From NCBI GenBank assembly GCA_001916005.1, contig MNRP01000055.1:82765-146764 (forward strand): a stretch of DNA of 64,000 nt, in the 5' to 3' direction. A program made the position numbers and the translations under genes. Shown piece after piece: positions 26,678 to 36,134 of this stretch. Under the pieces are notes generated by a model, which was not told where the DNA came from, made no database searches, and saw only the letters and a list, made by a program, of their open reading frames with translations. Origin of the DNA: Clostridium sp. 26_22 (lineage in GTDB: Bacteria; Bacillota; Clostridia; TANB77; CAG-508). Position 1 is the first letter of the stretch, and every line of letters starts with the position of its first letter.

Positions 26678-26709
26678 CACAGTTTCTTTAATTAGAAGCT
26701 GTGTTTTTT
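26678..26709 (+). terminator. intrinsic terminator after ileS
   Basis: CACAG (26678-26682) pairs with CTGTG (26699-26703), extended by TTTC with GAAG, and is followed by six T. Confidence 0.85.
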
Positions 26710-26739
26710 ATTTGTTTCAATTTAAATTTTACAAATTTC

Positions 26740-26768
26740 TAGACAATTTCACAAAAATATTGTAAACT
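26740..26768 (+). promoter_or_regulatory. probable promoter of the phosphoesterase-recG group
   Basis: TAGACA (26740-26745), 17-bp spacer and TAAACT (26763-26768) lie between the ileS terminator and the next gene. Both boxes deviate slightly from consensus. Confidence 0.45.
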
Positions 26769-26798
26769 ATATAAAGAAAAAAAGAAAGGAGAAAACAA

Positions 26799-27491
26799 AT
26801 GGCAATATTTACAATAGCAGACTTACACTTATCATTCAACACCAACAAACCAATGAACATATTTGGTACTAATTGGGAAAATTACGAAGAAAAAATAAAA
26901 AAAGACTGGCAAGAAAAAGTCACAGAAAAAGACTTAGTAGTATTACCAGGAGATTTCTCATGGGCAATGTATTTAGATGAAACAGAAAAAGACTTTGCAT
27001 ACATAAACTCACTACCAGGAAAAAAGATATTATTAAAAGGAAACCATGACTATTGGTGGTCAACAGTAACAAGTATGAGAAAGTACATTAAAGAAAAGAA
27101 CTTTGAAAATATAGATTTTTTAATAAACAACAGCTATGAATTTGAAAACAAAATAATAGTAGGAACAAGAGGATGGGCTTTAACAGAAGATGCAGAAGAT
27201 AAAAGATTAACACAAAGAGAAGTAGCAAGATTAGAATTATCAATAAAAAGTGGAATAGAACAATATGGAACAGAAAAAGAGATAATAGCATTTATGCACT
27301 ATCCACCAATAACAAAAAACAATTTAAACACAGAATATATAAAAATATTAAAAAAATATAACATAAAAAGATGTTTTTACGGACATTTACACGCATCAGC
27401 AATTCAAGATGCAATAGAAGGAAATATTGATGGAATTGAATTTAAATTAGTAAGTGCAGATGGCTTAGATTTTAAAATACTAAAAATTTAA
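26799..27491 (+). CDS. calcineurin-like metallophosphoesterase
   Basis: A cytoplasmic protein of 230 residues with the full set of metallophosphoesterase motifs: ADLHL (D8, H10), PGDFSW (50-55), KGNHDYWW (80-87), MHYPP (about 166-170) and YGHLH (about 196-200). These residues hold two metal ions. It resembles predicted phosphohydrolases of about 230 residues found in Clostridia. The substrate is unknown; nucleic acid or cyclic nucleotide diesters are both possible. The next gene, recG, starts 30 bp downstream in the same direction. Confidence 0.88.
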   Translation: MAIFTIADLHLSFNTNKPMNIFGTNWENYEEKIKKDWQEKVTEKDLVVLPGDFSWAMYLDETEKDFAYINSLPGKKILLKGNHDYWWSTVTSMRKYIKEKNFENIDFLINNSYEFENKIIVGTRGWALTEDAEDKRLTQREVARLELSIKSGIEQYGTEKEIIAFMHYPPITKNNLNTEYIKILKKYNIKRCFYGHLHASAIQDAIEGNIDGIEFKLVSADGLDFKILKI

Positions 27492-27521
27492 AAGATGCAC
27501 CAAACTTTAAAGGAGCAAAAG

Positions 27522-29577
27522 ATGATTAATTTAAATAAAGATGTAAAATATATAAAAGGTGTAGGTCCTAACAGGGTAAAACTCTTAAATAAATTAGGAA
27601 TTTTTACATTAGGAGATTTAATTACATATTTTCCAAGAGATTATGAAGACAGAAGCAAACCAAAAGAATTGTATGAATGTTTTGATGGAGAAGAAGCAAC
27701 AATTGAAGTTATTGCAGTATCTAGACTAACAGATACTAGAATTAGAAATGGAAAAACTATGCAAAAATTGCAAGTAAGAGATGAAACTGCTACAGCAACA
27801 ATAACATGGTTTAATCAATCATATTTAAAAAATAAATTTGAAATACGGTAAAAAATATCGTTTCTTTGGAAAAATAAGTAATAAATATGGAAAAATAGAC
27901 TTAACTTCACCAGTGTTTGATGAAATAGAAAAGAAAAACAATACAGGAAAAATAATTCCACTATATCCATTAACATTTAGTTTATCTCAAAATACAATAA
28001 GAAAAATAATAGAAAATGGTTTAAAAGATGTAGAAGAAGATGGTGGGTTAAAAGAAACTTTACCACAATACATATTAAATGAATATAAATTAGAAGAGAT
28101 AAATAAAGCAATAGAAACAGTACATTTTCCAAAAGAATTTGCAGATTTTGAAATAGCTAGAAAAAGATTTGTATTTGAAGAATTACTATCAACACAATTA
28201 GCTTTATTGCAATTGAAAAATAGCAATTTAAAAGACCATAAAGGAATTAGCTTTAGTAAAGATGCACATATGTCTGATGTAATAAATTCTTTACCATTTA
28301 ACCTAACAAAAGCTCAATTACGAGTATTAGAAGAAATAGATAAAAATATGGAGCAAGACAAATCAATGAATAGATTATTGCAAGGTGATGTTGGTTCTGG
28401 AAAAACAGTAGTAGCAATGATTTCTGCATATAAAGCAGTTAAATCAGGCTATCAAGTAGCTGTACTTGCACCAACTGCAATACTTGCAACACAGCATTTA
28501 GAAAATTTTCAAAAAATATTAAAAAAATTTGATATAAGATGTGAATTATTAATTTCTGGAATAACAAAAAAGAAAAAAACAGAAATATTAGAAAAATTAC
28601 AAAATGGAGAAATAGACATATTAATTGGAACACATGCAATGCTTGAAGAAAATGTGACTTTTAAAAATTTAGGACTAGTTGTTACAGATGAGCAACATCG
28701 TTTTGGGGTAAAACAAAGAACAACTATGGCACAAAAAGGAGAAAATCCAGATGTTTTAGTAATGTCTGCAACACCAATACCAAGAACCTTAGCACTTATA
28801 TTATATGGAGATTTGGATATTTCTGTAATAGATGAATTACCACCAAATAGAAAGAAAATAGAAACTTTTGCAGTAACAAAAGCCTTAGAAGATAGAGTGA
28901 ATAACTTTGTAAGAAAACAAGTAGATGAAGGAAGACAAGCATATATAGTATGTCCATTAGTAGAAGAAAGTGAAGAAAATGATTTACAATCTGTAATAAG
29001 TTTATATGAAAAATGTAAAACAGAAGTATTTCCAAATTATAGAATAGAGTACATTCACGGAAAAATGAAACAAAAAGAAAAAGATGATATAATGGAAAGA
29101 TTTAAAAATGGAGAAATAGACATACTAATATCAACAACAGTAATTGAGGTTGGAGTTGATGTGCCAAATTCAAGTATAATGGTAATAGAAGATGCGCAAA
29201 GATTTGGACTAGCTCAATTACATCAATTAAGAGGAAGAGTTGGACGTGGAGAATATCAATCTTATTGTATTTTAAAATATGAAGGAAAAGGCAAAAATAC
29301 AAGAGAGAGAATGAAGATTATGACTCAGACAAATGATGGTTTTGTAATTTCACAAAAAGACCTAGAATTAAGAGGTTCAGGAGATTTCTTTGGAACAAAT
29401 CAACATGGTATACCAGATTTTAAAATTGCAAACTTGTTTACAGATATAGATATCTTAAAATTGGCACAAGAAGCGGCAATCAAGATTGTAAATGATGATG
29501 AGAAACTAGAAAAGCCAGAAAATGATTTACTAAAAGAATTAGTAAAAGACAAATTTACAGACAGAATAGAAATATAG
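27522..29577 (+). CDS. recG: ATP-dependent DNA helicase RecG, interrupted by a one-base frameshift
   Basis: RecG remodels stalled replication forks and Holliday junctions. The N-terminal wedge domain is read from the ATG at 27522 (AAGGAG 6 bases upstream) to a stop at 27849-27851. The rest, with Walker A GDVGSGKT, TDEQHRFG, SATPIPRTL and LHQLRGRVGRG, follows in the +1 frame to 29577. Removing the C at 27846 restores KFEIGKKYRFFGK, the expected linker, and gives a 684-residue protein close to the usual 680. The rest of both parts is intact and well conserved. The break is therefore a recent mutation or a sequence error; programmed frameshifting has no obvious slippery site. Confidence 0.9.
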
Positions 29578-29596
29578 AAAGGAGCAATGAAATATT

Positions 29597-30400
29597 ATGG
29601 TAATATTTGGAATAGATATAAGAGTATATTTTTTACTATTCATGCTATATTCATTTATAGGATGGTGTATGGAAGTAACAGGAAAATTAATTCAATATAA
29701 AAGATTTATAAATAGAGGATTTTTAGTAGGACCATATTGCCCAATATATGGAACAGGAGCAATATTAATAACATTTTTATTAAATAGATATACAAACGAT
29801 CCATTTGTATTATTTATTATGGCAATATTAGTATGTGGAACACTTGAATATTTAACAAGTTATTTTATGGAAAAAATTTATCATGCAAGATGGTGGGACT
29901 ATAGCCAAAGAAAATTTAATATAAACGGAAGAGTATGTTTAAATACAATAATACCATTTGGTTTATTAGGATTATTCATAATGTATGTATCAAATCCATT
30001 TTTAATAAAAAATATAGAAAGTTTACCAGAAGTATGGTTAAATGGACTATTTTGGACTATTTTAGTAATATACTTAATAGATAATATAATATCAGGAAAA
30101 GTTATAACATCATTAAGTTCAACAACAAAGAAAGTAGGAAAAGAATTAGACAATACAGAAGAAATAACAAAGAAAGTAAAAGAAATATTAATGAACAAAT
30201 CTATACTACATAGAAGATTCTTAAATGCATACCCTAGAATACAAGCTGTAAAAGTAAAAATAAAAGAGAAAAGAGAAAAAATAAAAGAACAAGTAAGAGC
30301 TAGCCAAGAAGAAATAAAAGAAAATGTTCAAAAGCAAAGAGAAAATTTAAAACAAAAAATTGATGAAAAAATAGAAGAACATAAAGAGAATAATAAATAA
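29597..30400 (+). CDS. CmpB-family putative ABC transporter permease (PF06541-like)
   Basis: The 267-residue protein has about five hydrophobic segments in its first 185 residues, with FIGWCMEV, RGFLVGPYCPIYGTG and EYLTSYFMEKIYHARWWDYS, the marks of the family annotated as putative ABC transporter permease. The last 80 residues form a highly charged Lys/Glu helix (KIKEKREKIKEQ), predicted coiled coil. No ATPase or binding protein gene is adjacent, so a transport role is not supported by context. GGAG precedes the ATG. Function unknown. Confidence 0.82.
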   Translation: MVIFGIDIRVYFLLFMLYSFIGWCMEVTGKLIQYKRFINRGFLVGPYCPIYGTGAILITFLLNRYTNDPFVLFIMAILVCGTLEYLTSYFMEKIYHARWWDYSQRKFNINGRVCLNTIIPFGLLGLFIMYVSNPFLIKNIESLPEVWLNGLFWTILVIYLIDNIISGKVITSLSSTTKKVGKELDNTEEITKKVKEILMNKSILHRRFLNAYPRIQAVKVKIKEKREKIKEQVRASQEEIKENVQKQRENLKQKIDEKIEEHKENNK

Positions 30401-30411
30401 AAGGAAGTATT

Positions 30412-31242
30412 ATGAAAGAGAAAATAACAAAAATTTTTAAAGAAGTAATGTCAAATATGGAAAAAGACCATATAAGTGAATATTCTGCTCAATGTTCATA
30501 TTACACAATATTATCATTTATACCATTTGTTATATTACTAATAACTTTAATACAATATACAAATATTGAGCAACAAACCTTATTTCATGCAATATCAAAA
30601 ATAATACCAGCAACTATGAGTGGTTTTGTTCTAGATATCGTAAGAGAAGTATATTCAAAATCTATAGGAACAATTTCAATATCAATTATATTTGTATTAT
30701 GGTCTGCTGGAAAAGGCTTATATGCCTTAATGAAGGGATTATACGAAGTGTTTAAAATAGATGGTAAAAAGAAAAAATCTGTTATTTATTTAAAATTGAT
30801 GTCACTATTGCAAACAATTATATTTATAGTTATAATTGTACTCGGACTAACTTTCTTAGTATTTGGAGATAGTTTAATATCAATAGTAAAAAAATATTTT
30901 GGTGGATTTGAAAACTACACACTTTTATCAAGTGTAGTAACAGAACTTACATTTATTTTTGCAACATTTATAATATTCTTATTTTTATACAAATTTATGC
31001 CTAAAAACAAAATGACTTTTAAAAGTCAAATTCCAGGGGCAATATTTGGAGCAATATCACTTAATGTAGTTTCTTTTGTATTTGCAAAATACTTAGATAT
31101 ATTTAAAGGATTTTCAATAACTTATGGAAGTTTAACAACATTAATGCTTATAATGATGTGGACTTATTCTTGTTTTTACACATTATTTTTAGGAGCAGAA
31201 ATAAATAAATCAATACAAATTAATAAAACAAAGAAGGAATAA
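30412..31242 (+). CDS. YihY/BrkB-family inner-membrane protein
   Basis: A 276-residue membrane protein with six hydrophobic segments. The N-terminal SEYSAQCSYYTILSFIPFVILLI, the central LWSAGKGLYALMKGLYEVF and the C-terminal YGSLTTLMLIMMWTY are hallmarks of the YihY family (formerly called ribonuclease BN by mistake). Its biochemical role is not established; transport or envelope maintenance has been proposed. It is flanked by another membrane protein gene 11 bp upstream and a glycosidase gene 2 bp downstream and is probably cotranscribed with both. Confidence 0.9.
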   Translation: MKEKITKIFKEVMSNMEKDHISEYSAQCSYYTILSFIPFVILLITLIQYTNIEQQTLFHAISKIIPATMSGFVLDIVREVYSKSIGTISISIIFVLWSAGKGLYALMKGLYEVFKIDGKKKKSVIYLKLMSLLQTIIFIVIIVLGLTFLVFGDSLISIVKKYFGGFENYTLLSSVVTELTFIFATFIIFLFLYKFMPKNKMTFKSQIPGAIFGAISLNVVSFVFAKYLDIFKGFSITYGSLTTLMLIMMWTYSCFYTLFLGAEINKSIQINKTKKE

Positions 31243-31244
31243 AA

Positions 31245-32363
31245 ATGCAAGATTTAGATACAATGACAAATGTAATATTAAATAATGAATACAAATTGCA
31301 TGAAGAAGAACAAAAGACAAATTTCGAATCAGGCAATAATGGAAATAATAATCAAAATAACAATAGTAATAAAACGAAGAAAAGAAGAAAAAAGAAAAAG
31401 ACATTAAAACAAAAATTATTATTAGTCCTAAAAATAATAATTGGATTAATAATACTTTTTGTACTATTCATATTTTTATTTTTTAAAACTTCATTATTCC
31501 AAAAATATAAAGAATTATGGGTAGAAACTGCAATGTCAACAATGAACCATCAATATTTAGCAACTTGGTTTTTATCTGATGAAGAAATTCAAGAAATATT
31601 ATCTAACCTAGAAGTACAAAATAATGAAGATTCAAATTCAAATGAGATAAATATAGACTATGCAAAAGAACAAAAAGAAGAAGAAAATATCACTGTTGAA
31701 AAAATAAAGGGAACTAATTATGTTGGTTATGTAATGATAGTAAAAAATCCAACAAAAGTAAAATATGTAGATGCTAGAAAATCATCAAGAGGAACAAAAT
31801 TAAGTCAAATAGTAAAAGAAAATAATGCTATCGCAGGAATAAATGCAGGAGGTTTTGCTGATGATGGAGGCGTTGGCGCAGGAAATCTTTTGTGTGATGC
31901 AACAATAATAAATAAAAAATTATTATATGGAAATAAAAACAGTAGATATAGTTTTATAGGGTTAAGCAATGAAGGAAAATTGGTACTTGGAAAATATACA
32001 TATCAAGAAGCTCTAAATGCTGGAATACAATCAGCTGTTGAATTTGGACCATTTATAATAGTAAATGGAAAAAATCAAATCAAAAATTCAAACTCAGGTG
32101 GAATTCATCCAAGAATGGCAATTGGTCAAAGAAAAGACGGAACATTTATATTTGTAGTTATTGATGGAAGACAACCAGGTTATAGTATAGGAACAAATCT
32201 ATTAGAATTACAAAACATATTTAATAGATATGATGCTTACAATGCGGCTAATTTAGATGGAGGTTCTTCAGCAACAATGTATTATAATGGAAAAGTAGTA
32301 AATAAAACTTCAACTCCAATAGGAGAAAGATATTTACCAAATGCAATTATAGTTGAAAAGTAG
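31245..32363 (+). CDS. phosphodiester glycosidase family protein (NAGPA domain), membrane-anchored
   Basis: Residues 1-60 are polar and Asn/Lys-rich, a transmembrane segment lies at about 63-84, and an extracellular NAGPA-type domain (PF09992) occupies about 150-372. Its marks are YVDARKSSRGTKLSQI, AGINAGGFADDGG, NSGGIHPRMAIGQRKDG, VVIDGRQPGYS and ANLDGGSSATM. The family cleaves sugar phosphodiesters and in Gram-positive bacteria is found with wall or exopolysaccharide genes. It could act on the phosphodiester-linked surface polymer, but this is inference. The terminator hairpin overlaps its last codons. Confidence 0.88.
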   Translation: MQDLDTMTNVILNNEYKLHEEEQKTNFESGNNGNNNQNNNSNKTKKRRKKKKTLKQKLLLVLKIIIGLIILFVLFIFLFFKTSLFQKYKELWVETAMSTMNHQYLATWFLSDEEIQEILSNLEVQNNEDSNSNEINIDYAKEQKEEENITVEKIKGTNYVGYVMIVKNPTKVKYVDARKSSRGTKLSQIVKENNAIAGINAGGFADDGGVGAGNLLCDATIINKKLLYGNKNSRYSFIGLSNEGKLVLGKYTYQEALNAGIQSAVEFGPFIIVNGKNQIKNSNSGGIHPRMAIGQRKDGTFIFVVIDGRQPGYSIGTNLLELQNIFNRYDAYNAANLDGGSSATMYYNGKVVNKTSTPIGERYLPNAIIVEK

Positions 32364-32384
32364 TTCAAAAAAGAACTACTTTTT
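32356..32384. terminator. bidirectional terminator between convergent genes
   Basis: An 11-bp stem (AAAAGTAGTTC with GAACTACTTTT, loop of six A) has T runs on both strands and sits between the NAGPA gene and the VanW gene. Confidence 0.85.
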
Positions 32385-33090
32385 ATAATTTTATTAAAGA
32401 CACAGTAATATTTGAAGCAGTGGCTTCAGTTTTTATCATAATATCAAAACCAGTATCATTTTTAAATTTTAAATCATAACCACCATAAGCGACTGCAGCA
32501 TCTTTACCTTTAGAAATATAAGGAACTTTATTGCTATGCTCATGTCTTTCTACAACAGTCATATTAGGAGTTTTAAGAACAGCATTATACAAAGTTGTGC
32601 TAACTTGGCAATTACCGCCACCTAATCCTTTTTTCTTATGACCTTCTTTATCAAAAATATCAGCTTCTTGGTAACCTTTTTCACTTGTTGCAGGCCCTAT
32701 TGTATCACAAAAAGAAAAAGTTGTGCCATTTCTAACTATAGAATTATTCAAAGTATTACAAGTTATTTTTATATTATTTTGCCTAGCACTATCTTTATTA
32801 TAAATTTTAGTTGTAAAAGTTGCTACAATTTCTTCTTGAGCAGGAGCTGGAGTAGTTTGAGTTTTATTTTCCACTTGATTTTCAGTTTTGTTTTCTATTT
32901 GTACTGTTACATTATTTTTTGAAGAATTATAATCTGAATTTGAATTATTAACAGAAGAATTTTGTGAAGTTCTATCAGCTTGATATCTAGAATTATTGTC
33001 TTTTCTTTTATTATTATAGAAATATACTATTCCGCAAATAACAATTACAATTAAAATTAAAATACCAAAAATCCATAATTTATTTTTCAC
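32383..33090 (-). CDS. VanW family protein, membrane-anchored
   Basis: An N-terminal transmembrane segment is followed by an Asn/Ser/Gln-rich linker and a VanW domain (PF04294) in the last 120 residues. Its marks are FSFCDTIGPAT, GLGGGNCQVSTTLYNAVL, ERHEHSNKVPYI and AVAYGGYDLKFKN. The open frame extends to TTG at 33102, but GTG at 33090 has a GGTGAT site at the right distance and begins KNKLWIF. VanW proteins are common in spore formers without any vancomycin cluster; the role is unknown. It is divergent from spoIIIAA, so the two share an upstream region. Confidence 0.87.
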   Translation of the reverse strand: MKNKLWIFGILILIVIVICGIVYFYNNKRKDNNSRYQADRTSQNSSVNNSNSDYNSSKNNVTVQIENKTENQVENKTQTTPAPAQEEIVATFTTKIYNKDSARQNNIKITCNTLNNSIVRNGTTFSFCDTIGPATSEKGYQEADIFDKEGHKKKGLGGGNCQVSTTLYNAVLKTPNMTVVERHEHSNKVPYISKGKDAAVAYGGYDLKFKNDTGFDIMIKTEATASNITVSLIKL

Positions 33091-33145
33091 ATTAATCACC
33101 AATTATAGTTTAACCTAAAAAAGAGTATATATACATAAAATGAAG

Positions 33146-33153
33146 CATATAAT
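33146..33153 (+). promoter_or_regulatory. possible sigma-E type -10 box of spoIIIAA
   Basis: CATATAAT within AAGCATATAATAT lies 32 bp before spoIIIAA. The same string GCATATAATAT occurs before spoIIIAB at 59955. Mother-cell sigma-E -10 boxes have the related form CATACAnT. The -35 region (GTATATA upstream) is not clear. Confidence 0.4.
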
Positions 33154-33177
33154 ATATAAAAAAGAAAGGAATTACAA

Positions 33178-34048
33178 ATGAAAAATCCAAATGAAATTTT
33201 AAGATATTTTCCAAATTCTTTATATGAAAACTTATCAAATATATTTAAACAAAATCCAATAATTTGGGACAGGTTGCAAGAAATAAGAATACGTGTTGGA
33301 AGACCAATTATATTAAAATTAAGAGATCAAGATATATTGCTAGAATATGTAGTATCACAATCAGAAATATTACAAATGTTAGAAAGACTTTGCGAAAATT
33401 CTATATATGCATACAAAAATCAAATATGTGAGGGTTTTATAACAGTAAAAGGTGGACATAGAGTTGGAATAGCTGGTTCATGTGTAATAGAAAATGGAAA
33501 AATCATAAATGTAAAATACATATCAAGCTTGAATTTTAGAATAGCAAGAGAAATAATAAATTGCAGTACAAATATTTTAAGAGAAGTAATAGATAAAGAA
33601 AATGAGACAATATTTAACACAATAATAGTAGCACCACCAGGAAAAGGAAAAACAACAATATTAAGAGATTTAATAAGGATTTTGAGTAATGGAATAAAAG
33701 AAATAAATTTTAGAGGCATGAACTTGCGGTGTTGTTGATGAAAGAGGAGAAATTGCTGCATGTTATAAAGGAATTCCTCAAAATGATATTGGAGTTAGAA
33801 CTGATGTTATAGAAAATGTAAGTAAAGATAAGGGAATACATATGCTCATAAGGTCAATGGCACCACAAGTAATTGCCTGTGATGAAATAGGAAGTAAAGA
33901 AGATATATTAGCAATAAAATATGCTTTAAATTCTGGGGTAAAAGGATTATTTACAATGCATGGTAAAAATATTGAAGATGTTAAAAATAATAAAGATGTT
34001 TATGAACTTATAGAAAAGAAAAATGTCGAAAAGGTGATTTTTTGTTGA
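33178..34048 (+). CDS. spoIIIAA: stage III sporulation protein AA, interrupted by a one-base frameshift
   Basis: SpoIIIAA is the ATPase of the SpoIIIA-SpoIIQ channel between mother cell and forespore. The first part ends prematurely at 33738, after the Walker A site APPGKGKTT (152-160). The rest continues one frame over to 34048 with GVVDERGEIAACYKGIPQND, MLIRSMAPQVIACDEIG (Walker B) and FTMHG. Removing the C at 33727 joins MNL to GVVDERGE, as in the family, and gives 289 residues, near the usual 300. It stands alone here; the rest of the operon is 26 kb away. AAAGAAAGG lies before the ATG. Confidence 0.9.
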
Positions 34049-34073
34049 CAATTTAATCAAAAAAAAGTATAAT
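34045..34073 (+). promoter_or_regulatory. consensus sigma-A promoter of a small membrane-protein gene
   Basis: TTGACA (34045-34050) and TATAAT (34068-34073) match both consensus boxes exactly with 17-bp spacing. The -35 box overlaps the spoIIIAA stop codon. Confidence 0.85.
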
Positions 34074-34105
34074 AATAATGTATTATTTAAAAAGGAGAAA
34101 AAATC

Positions 34106-34267
34106 ATGCTAAAAAAATACTGGAAAAAAATTGGAATGTTAATATTAATAATAGCCTGTGTATTTAATGTAATGAACAAATTAGTACATAAATTATCATT
34201 AAACAAAGAAATGTTACAATCAGCACAGTATATATTTAGTCAAGAGAACAAAGAAAAATCAAAATAA
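34106..34267 (+). CDS. 53-residue small membrane protein, unknown
   Basis: A short frame starts MLKKYWKKIGMLILIIACVF and ends with a polar Lys/Glu/Gln tail. It has an AAAGGAG site 8 bases before the ATG and a fully consensus promoter 33 bp upstream, so it is likely a real gene although very short. One hydrophobic segment (about 9-23) predicts a single-pass protein with a basic cytoplasmic end. I do not recognise a family. It lies between spoIIIAA and rpmE. Confidence 0.65.
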   Translation: MLKKYWKKIGMLILIIACVFNVMNKLVHKLSLNKEMLQSAQYIFSQENKEKSK

Positions 34268-34343
34268 TACTTGAAATAATTTTAAAAATATGTTATTATA
34301 AAAAACAGTCATGTTATTAAAAGCGAAAAAGAGGTGAAAATAA

Positions 34344-34544
34344 ATGAAAGAAGGAATACATCCAACATATAACCAAACAACAATCACATGTGCATGTGGT
34401 AACGTTTTAGAAGTTGGTTCAACAAAAACAGATATAAAGGTTGATGTTTGTTCAAAATGTCATCCATATTGGACAGGAAATTTAAGACAAGAAACAGCTG
34501 GTGGTAGAGCAGATAAATTTAAAAAGAAATATGGTCTTGCATAA
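34344..34544 (+). CDS. rpmE: 50S ribosomal protein L31
   Basis: The 66-residue protein starts MKEGIHPTYNQTTITCACGN and has the zinc-binding pattern of the C+ form of L31: CAC, then VDVCSKCHPYWTG. It ends with the conserved GGRADKFKKKYG. It belongs to the bridge region between ribosomal subunits. GAGGTG precedes the ATG and a terminator follows within 8 bp, so it is probably a single-gene transcript. Confidence 0.97.
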   Translation: MKEGIHPTYNQTTITCACGNVLEVGSTKTDIKVDVCSKCHPYWTGNLRQETAGGRADKFKKKYGLA

Positions 34545-34551
34545 GAATGAG

Positions 34552-34577
34552 GTAGCAAAAAGCTACTTTATTTTTTT
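34552..34577 (+). terminator. intrinsic terminator after rpmE
   Basis: GTAGC (34552-34556) pairs with GCTAC (34562-34566), followed by TTTATTTTTTT. Confidence 0.8.
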
Positions 34578-34587
34578 GCCTTTAAAC

Positions 34588-34616
34588 TTGCAAAATACGA
34601 CAAAATGTAATAAAAT
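34588..34616 (+). promoter_or_regulatory. probable promoter of miaB-mutS
   Basis: TTGCAA (34588-34593), 17-bp spacer, TAAAAT (34611-34616), about 28 bp before the miaB start codon. Confidence 0.6.
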
Positions 34617-34644
34617 AGTAGCATAAAAAATAGGAGGAACTCAC

Positions 34645-36069
34645 GTGGAAAAAATAAAAGAAATAGAAGAAATTAACTTACAAAAAGAATATATAGAGAA
34701 AGTAAAAAAAATAAACGAAAATAAAAATTTGAAATATAGTATACTAACAATGGGATGTCAATTAAATGAAAACGATTCAGAAAAATTGTGCGGTATGTTA
34801 GAAGAAATGGGTTATACCAAAACAGAAAATCAAAAAGAAGCGGATTTAGCATTATTTAACACATGTTGTGTAAGAGAAAATGCGGAAGACAAGTTATTTG
34901 GTAAACTTGGAGAATTGAAAAAAATAAAAGAAGAACGTGGAACTATAATAGCAATTGGTGGTTGCATGATGCAAGAAAAACATATAACAGATAAAATAAA
35001 AGAAAGTTACCCATATACTGACATAATCTTTGGAACACATACATTACATAAGTTTCCACAAGATTTATATGAAGTTATAGAAAACAAAACAAAACTAGAA
35101 GACATATTAGACATAGATGGAAAAGTATATGAAGGCTTACCAATAAAAAGAGATAGTAGCATAAAAGCATCTGTAACAATTATGAATGGATGTAATAACT
35201 TCTGTAGTTATTGTATAGTACCATATGTACGTGGTAGAGAAAGAAGTAGACAGCCAAGAGCAATAATAGAAGAAGTAAGAGAACTTGCAAAACAAGGTTA
35301 TAAAGAAATAACTTTATTAGGACAAAACGTAAATTCATATTTAAGAGTAGAACGTGAAAAAGGAATAGAATTTGAAGAGTATGAAGGTGTAAATTCTTTT
35401 GCAACACTATTAAGAGCAGTAAATAAAATAGATGGTATAGAAAGAATAAGATTTGTATCACCTCACCCAAAGGATTTTACTGATGATGTAATAAAAGCAA
35501 TAGCAGACTGTGAAAAGGTGTGTAAATTAGTACATTTGCCATTACAATCTGGAAATACAAAAGTCCTAAAAGAAATGAACAGAAAATATACAAAAGAACA
35601 ATATTTAAATTTAGTAGAAAAAATGAAAGCAGGAATACCTGGACTAACACTATCAACAGATATAATAGTTGGTTTCCCAGGAGAAACAGACAAAGAATTT
35701 GAAGATACATTAGATGTTGTAGAAAAAGTAAAATTTGAACAAGTATATATGTTTATTTATTCAAGAAGAGTTGGAACACCAGGAAATAGAATGGAAAATC
35801 AAGTTCCAGAAGAACAAAAACATATAAGATTTGATAAATTAAAAGCTTTAGTCGAAAGCCAAATTGCAGAAAATAATCAAAAATATGTTGGAACTACACA
35901 AAAAGTTTTAGTAGAAGGAACTAGCAAAAATAATGATGATATGCTTACTGGTAGAACTGATAGTAATAAAGTTGTTATTTTTGAAGGTGATAAGAGTTTG
36001 ATTGGAAAAATGGCTGAAATTAAAGTTGTTTCTGAACATATGTGGTATTTAAAAGGAGAAATTTTATAA
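34645..36069 (+). CDS. miaB: tRNA-2-methylthio-N6-dimethylallyladenosine synthase
   Basis: A 474-residue radical-SAM methylthiotransferase. The N-terminal domain has its three cluster cysteines in MGCQLNEND, NTCCVREN and GGCMMQE. The radical-SAM motif is CNNFCSYCIVPYVRGRERS, followed by LLGQNVNSY and LHLPLQSG-like VHLPLQSGN. A TRAM-type RNA-binding domain ends the protein. It adds the methylthio group to A37 of tRNAs reading U-starting codons. The start is GTG at 34645 with AGGAGGA 7 bases upstream. Adjacent mutS is the usual order in Clostridia. Confidence 0.96.
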   Translation: MEKIKEIEEINLQKEYIEKVKKINENKNLKYSILTMGCQLNENDSEKLCGMLEEMGYTKTENQKEADLALFNTCCVRENAEDKLFGKLGELKKIKEERGTIIAIGGCMMQEKHITDKIKESYPYTDIIFGTHTLHKFPQDLYEVIENKTKLEDILDIDGKVYEGLPIKRDSSIKASVTIMNGCNNFCSYCIVPYVRGRERSRQPRAIIEEVRELAKQGYKEITLLGQNVNSYLRVEREKGIEFEEYEGVNSFATLLRAVNKIDGIERIRFVSPHPKDFTDDVIKAIADCEKVCKLVHLPLQSGNTKVLKEMNRKYTKEQYLNLVEKMKAGIPGLTLSTDIIVGFPGETDKEFEDTLDVVEKVKFEQVYMFIYSRRVGTPGNRMENQVPEEQKHIRFDKLKALVESQIAENNQKYVGTTQKVLVEGTSKNNDDMLTGRTDSNKVVIFEGDKSLIGKMAEIKVVSEHMWYLKGEIL

Positions 36070-36081
36070 TGCTGTCAACGG

Positions 36082-36106
36082 GTCAACGGGGACACCCTTT
36101 TTTGAC
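36082..36106 (+). repeat. 25-bp palindromic dispersed repeat, copy 1
   Basis: The unit begins GTCAA, has GGGACACCC in the middle and ends TTTTTTGAC. In this copy outer bases extend the palindrome (GCTGTCA at 36071 with TGACAGC at 36108). It lies between miaB and mutS and matches three copies near 58.5 and 59.9 kb. Confidence 0.8.
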
Positions 36107-36134
36107 ATGACAGCGCTTGAAGGAGGAAATAAAA

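Noticed and set aside
27838..27851. Programmed ribosomal frameshifting in recG
   Set aside because: No slippery heptamer or downstream pseudoknot is evident, RecG is not known to use it, and a one-base C insertion explains the break exactly.
17432..33090. VanZ-like and VanW-like genes as a glycopeptide-resistance determinant
   Set aside because: No vanH/A/X/R/S genes are present and the two genes lie about 15 kb apart in unrelated contexts; both families are widespread in sensitive Bacillota.
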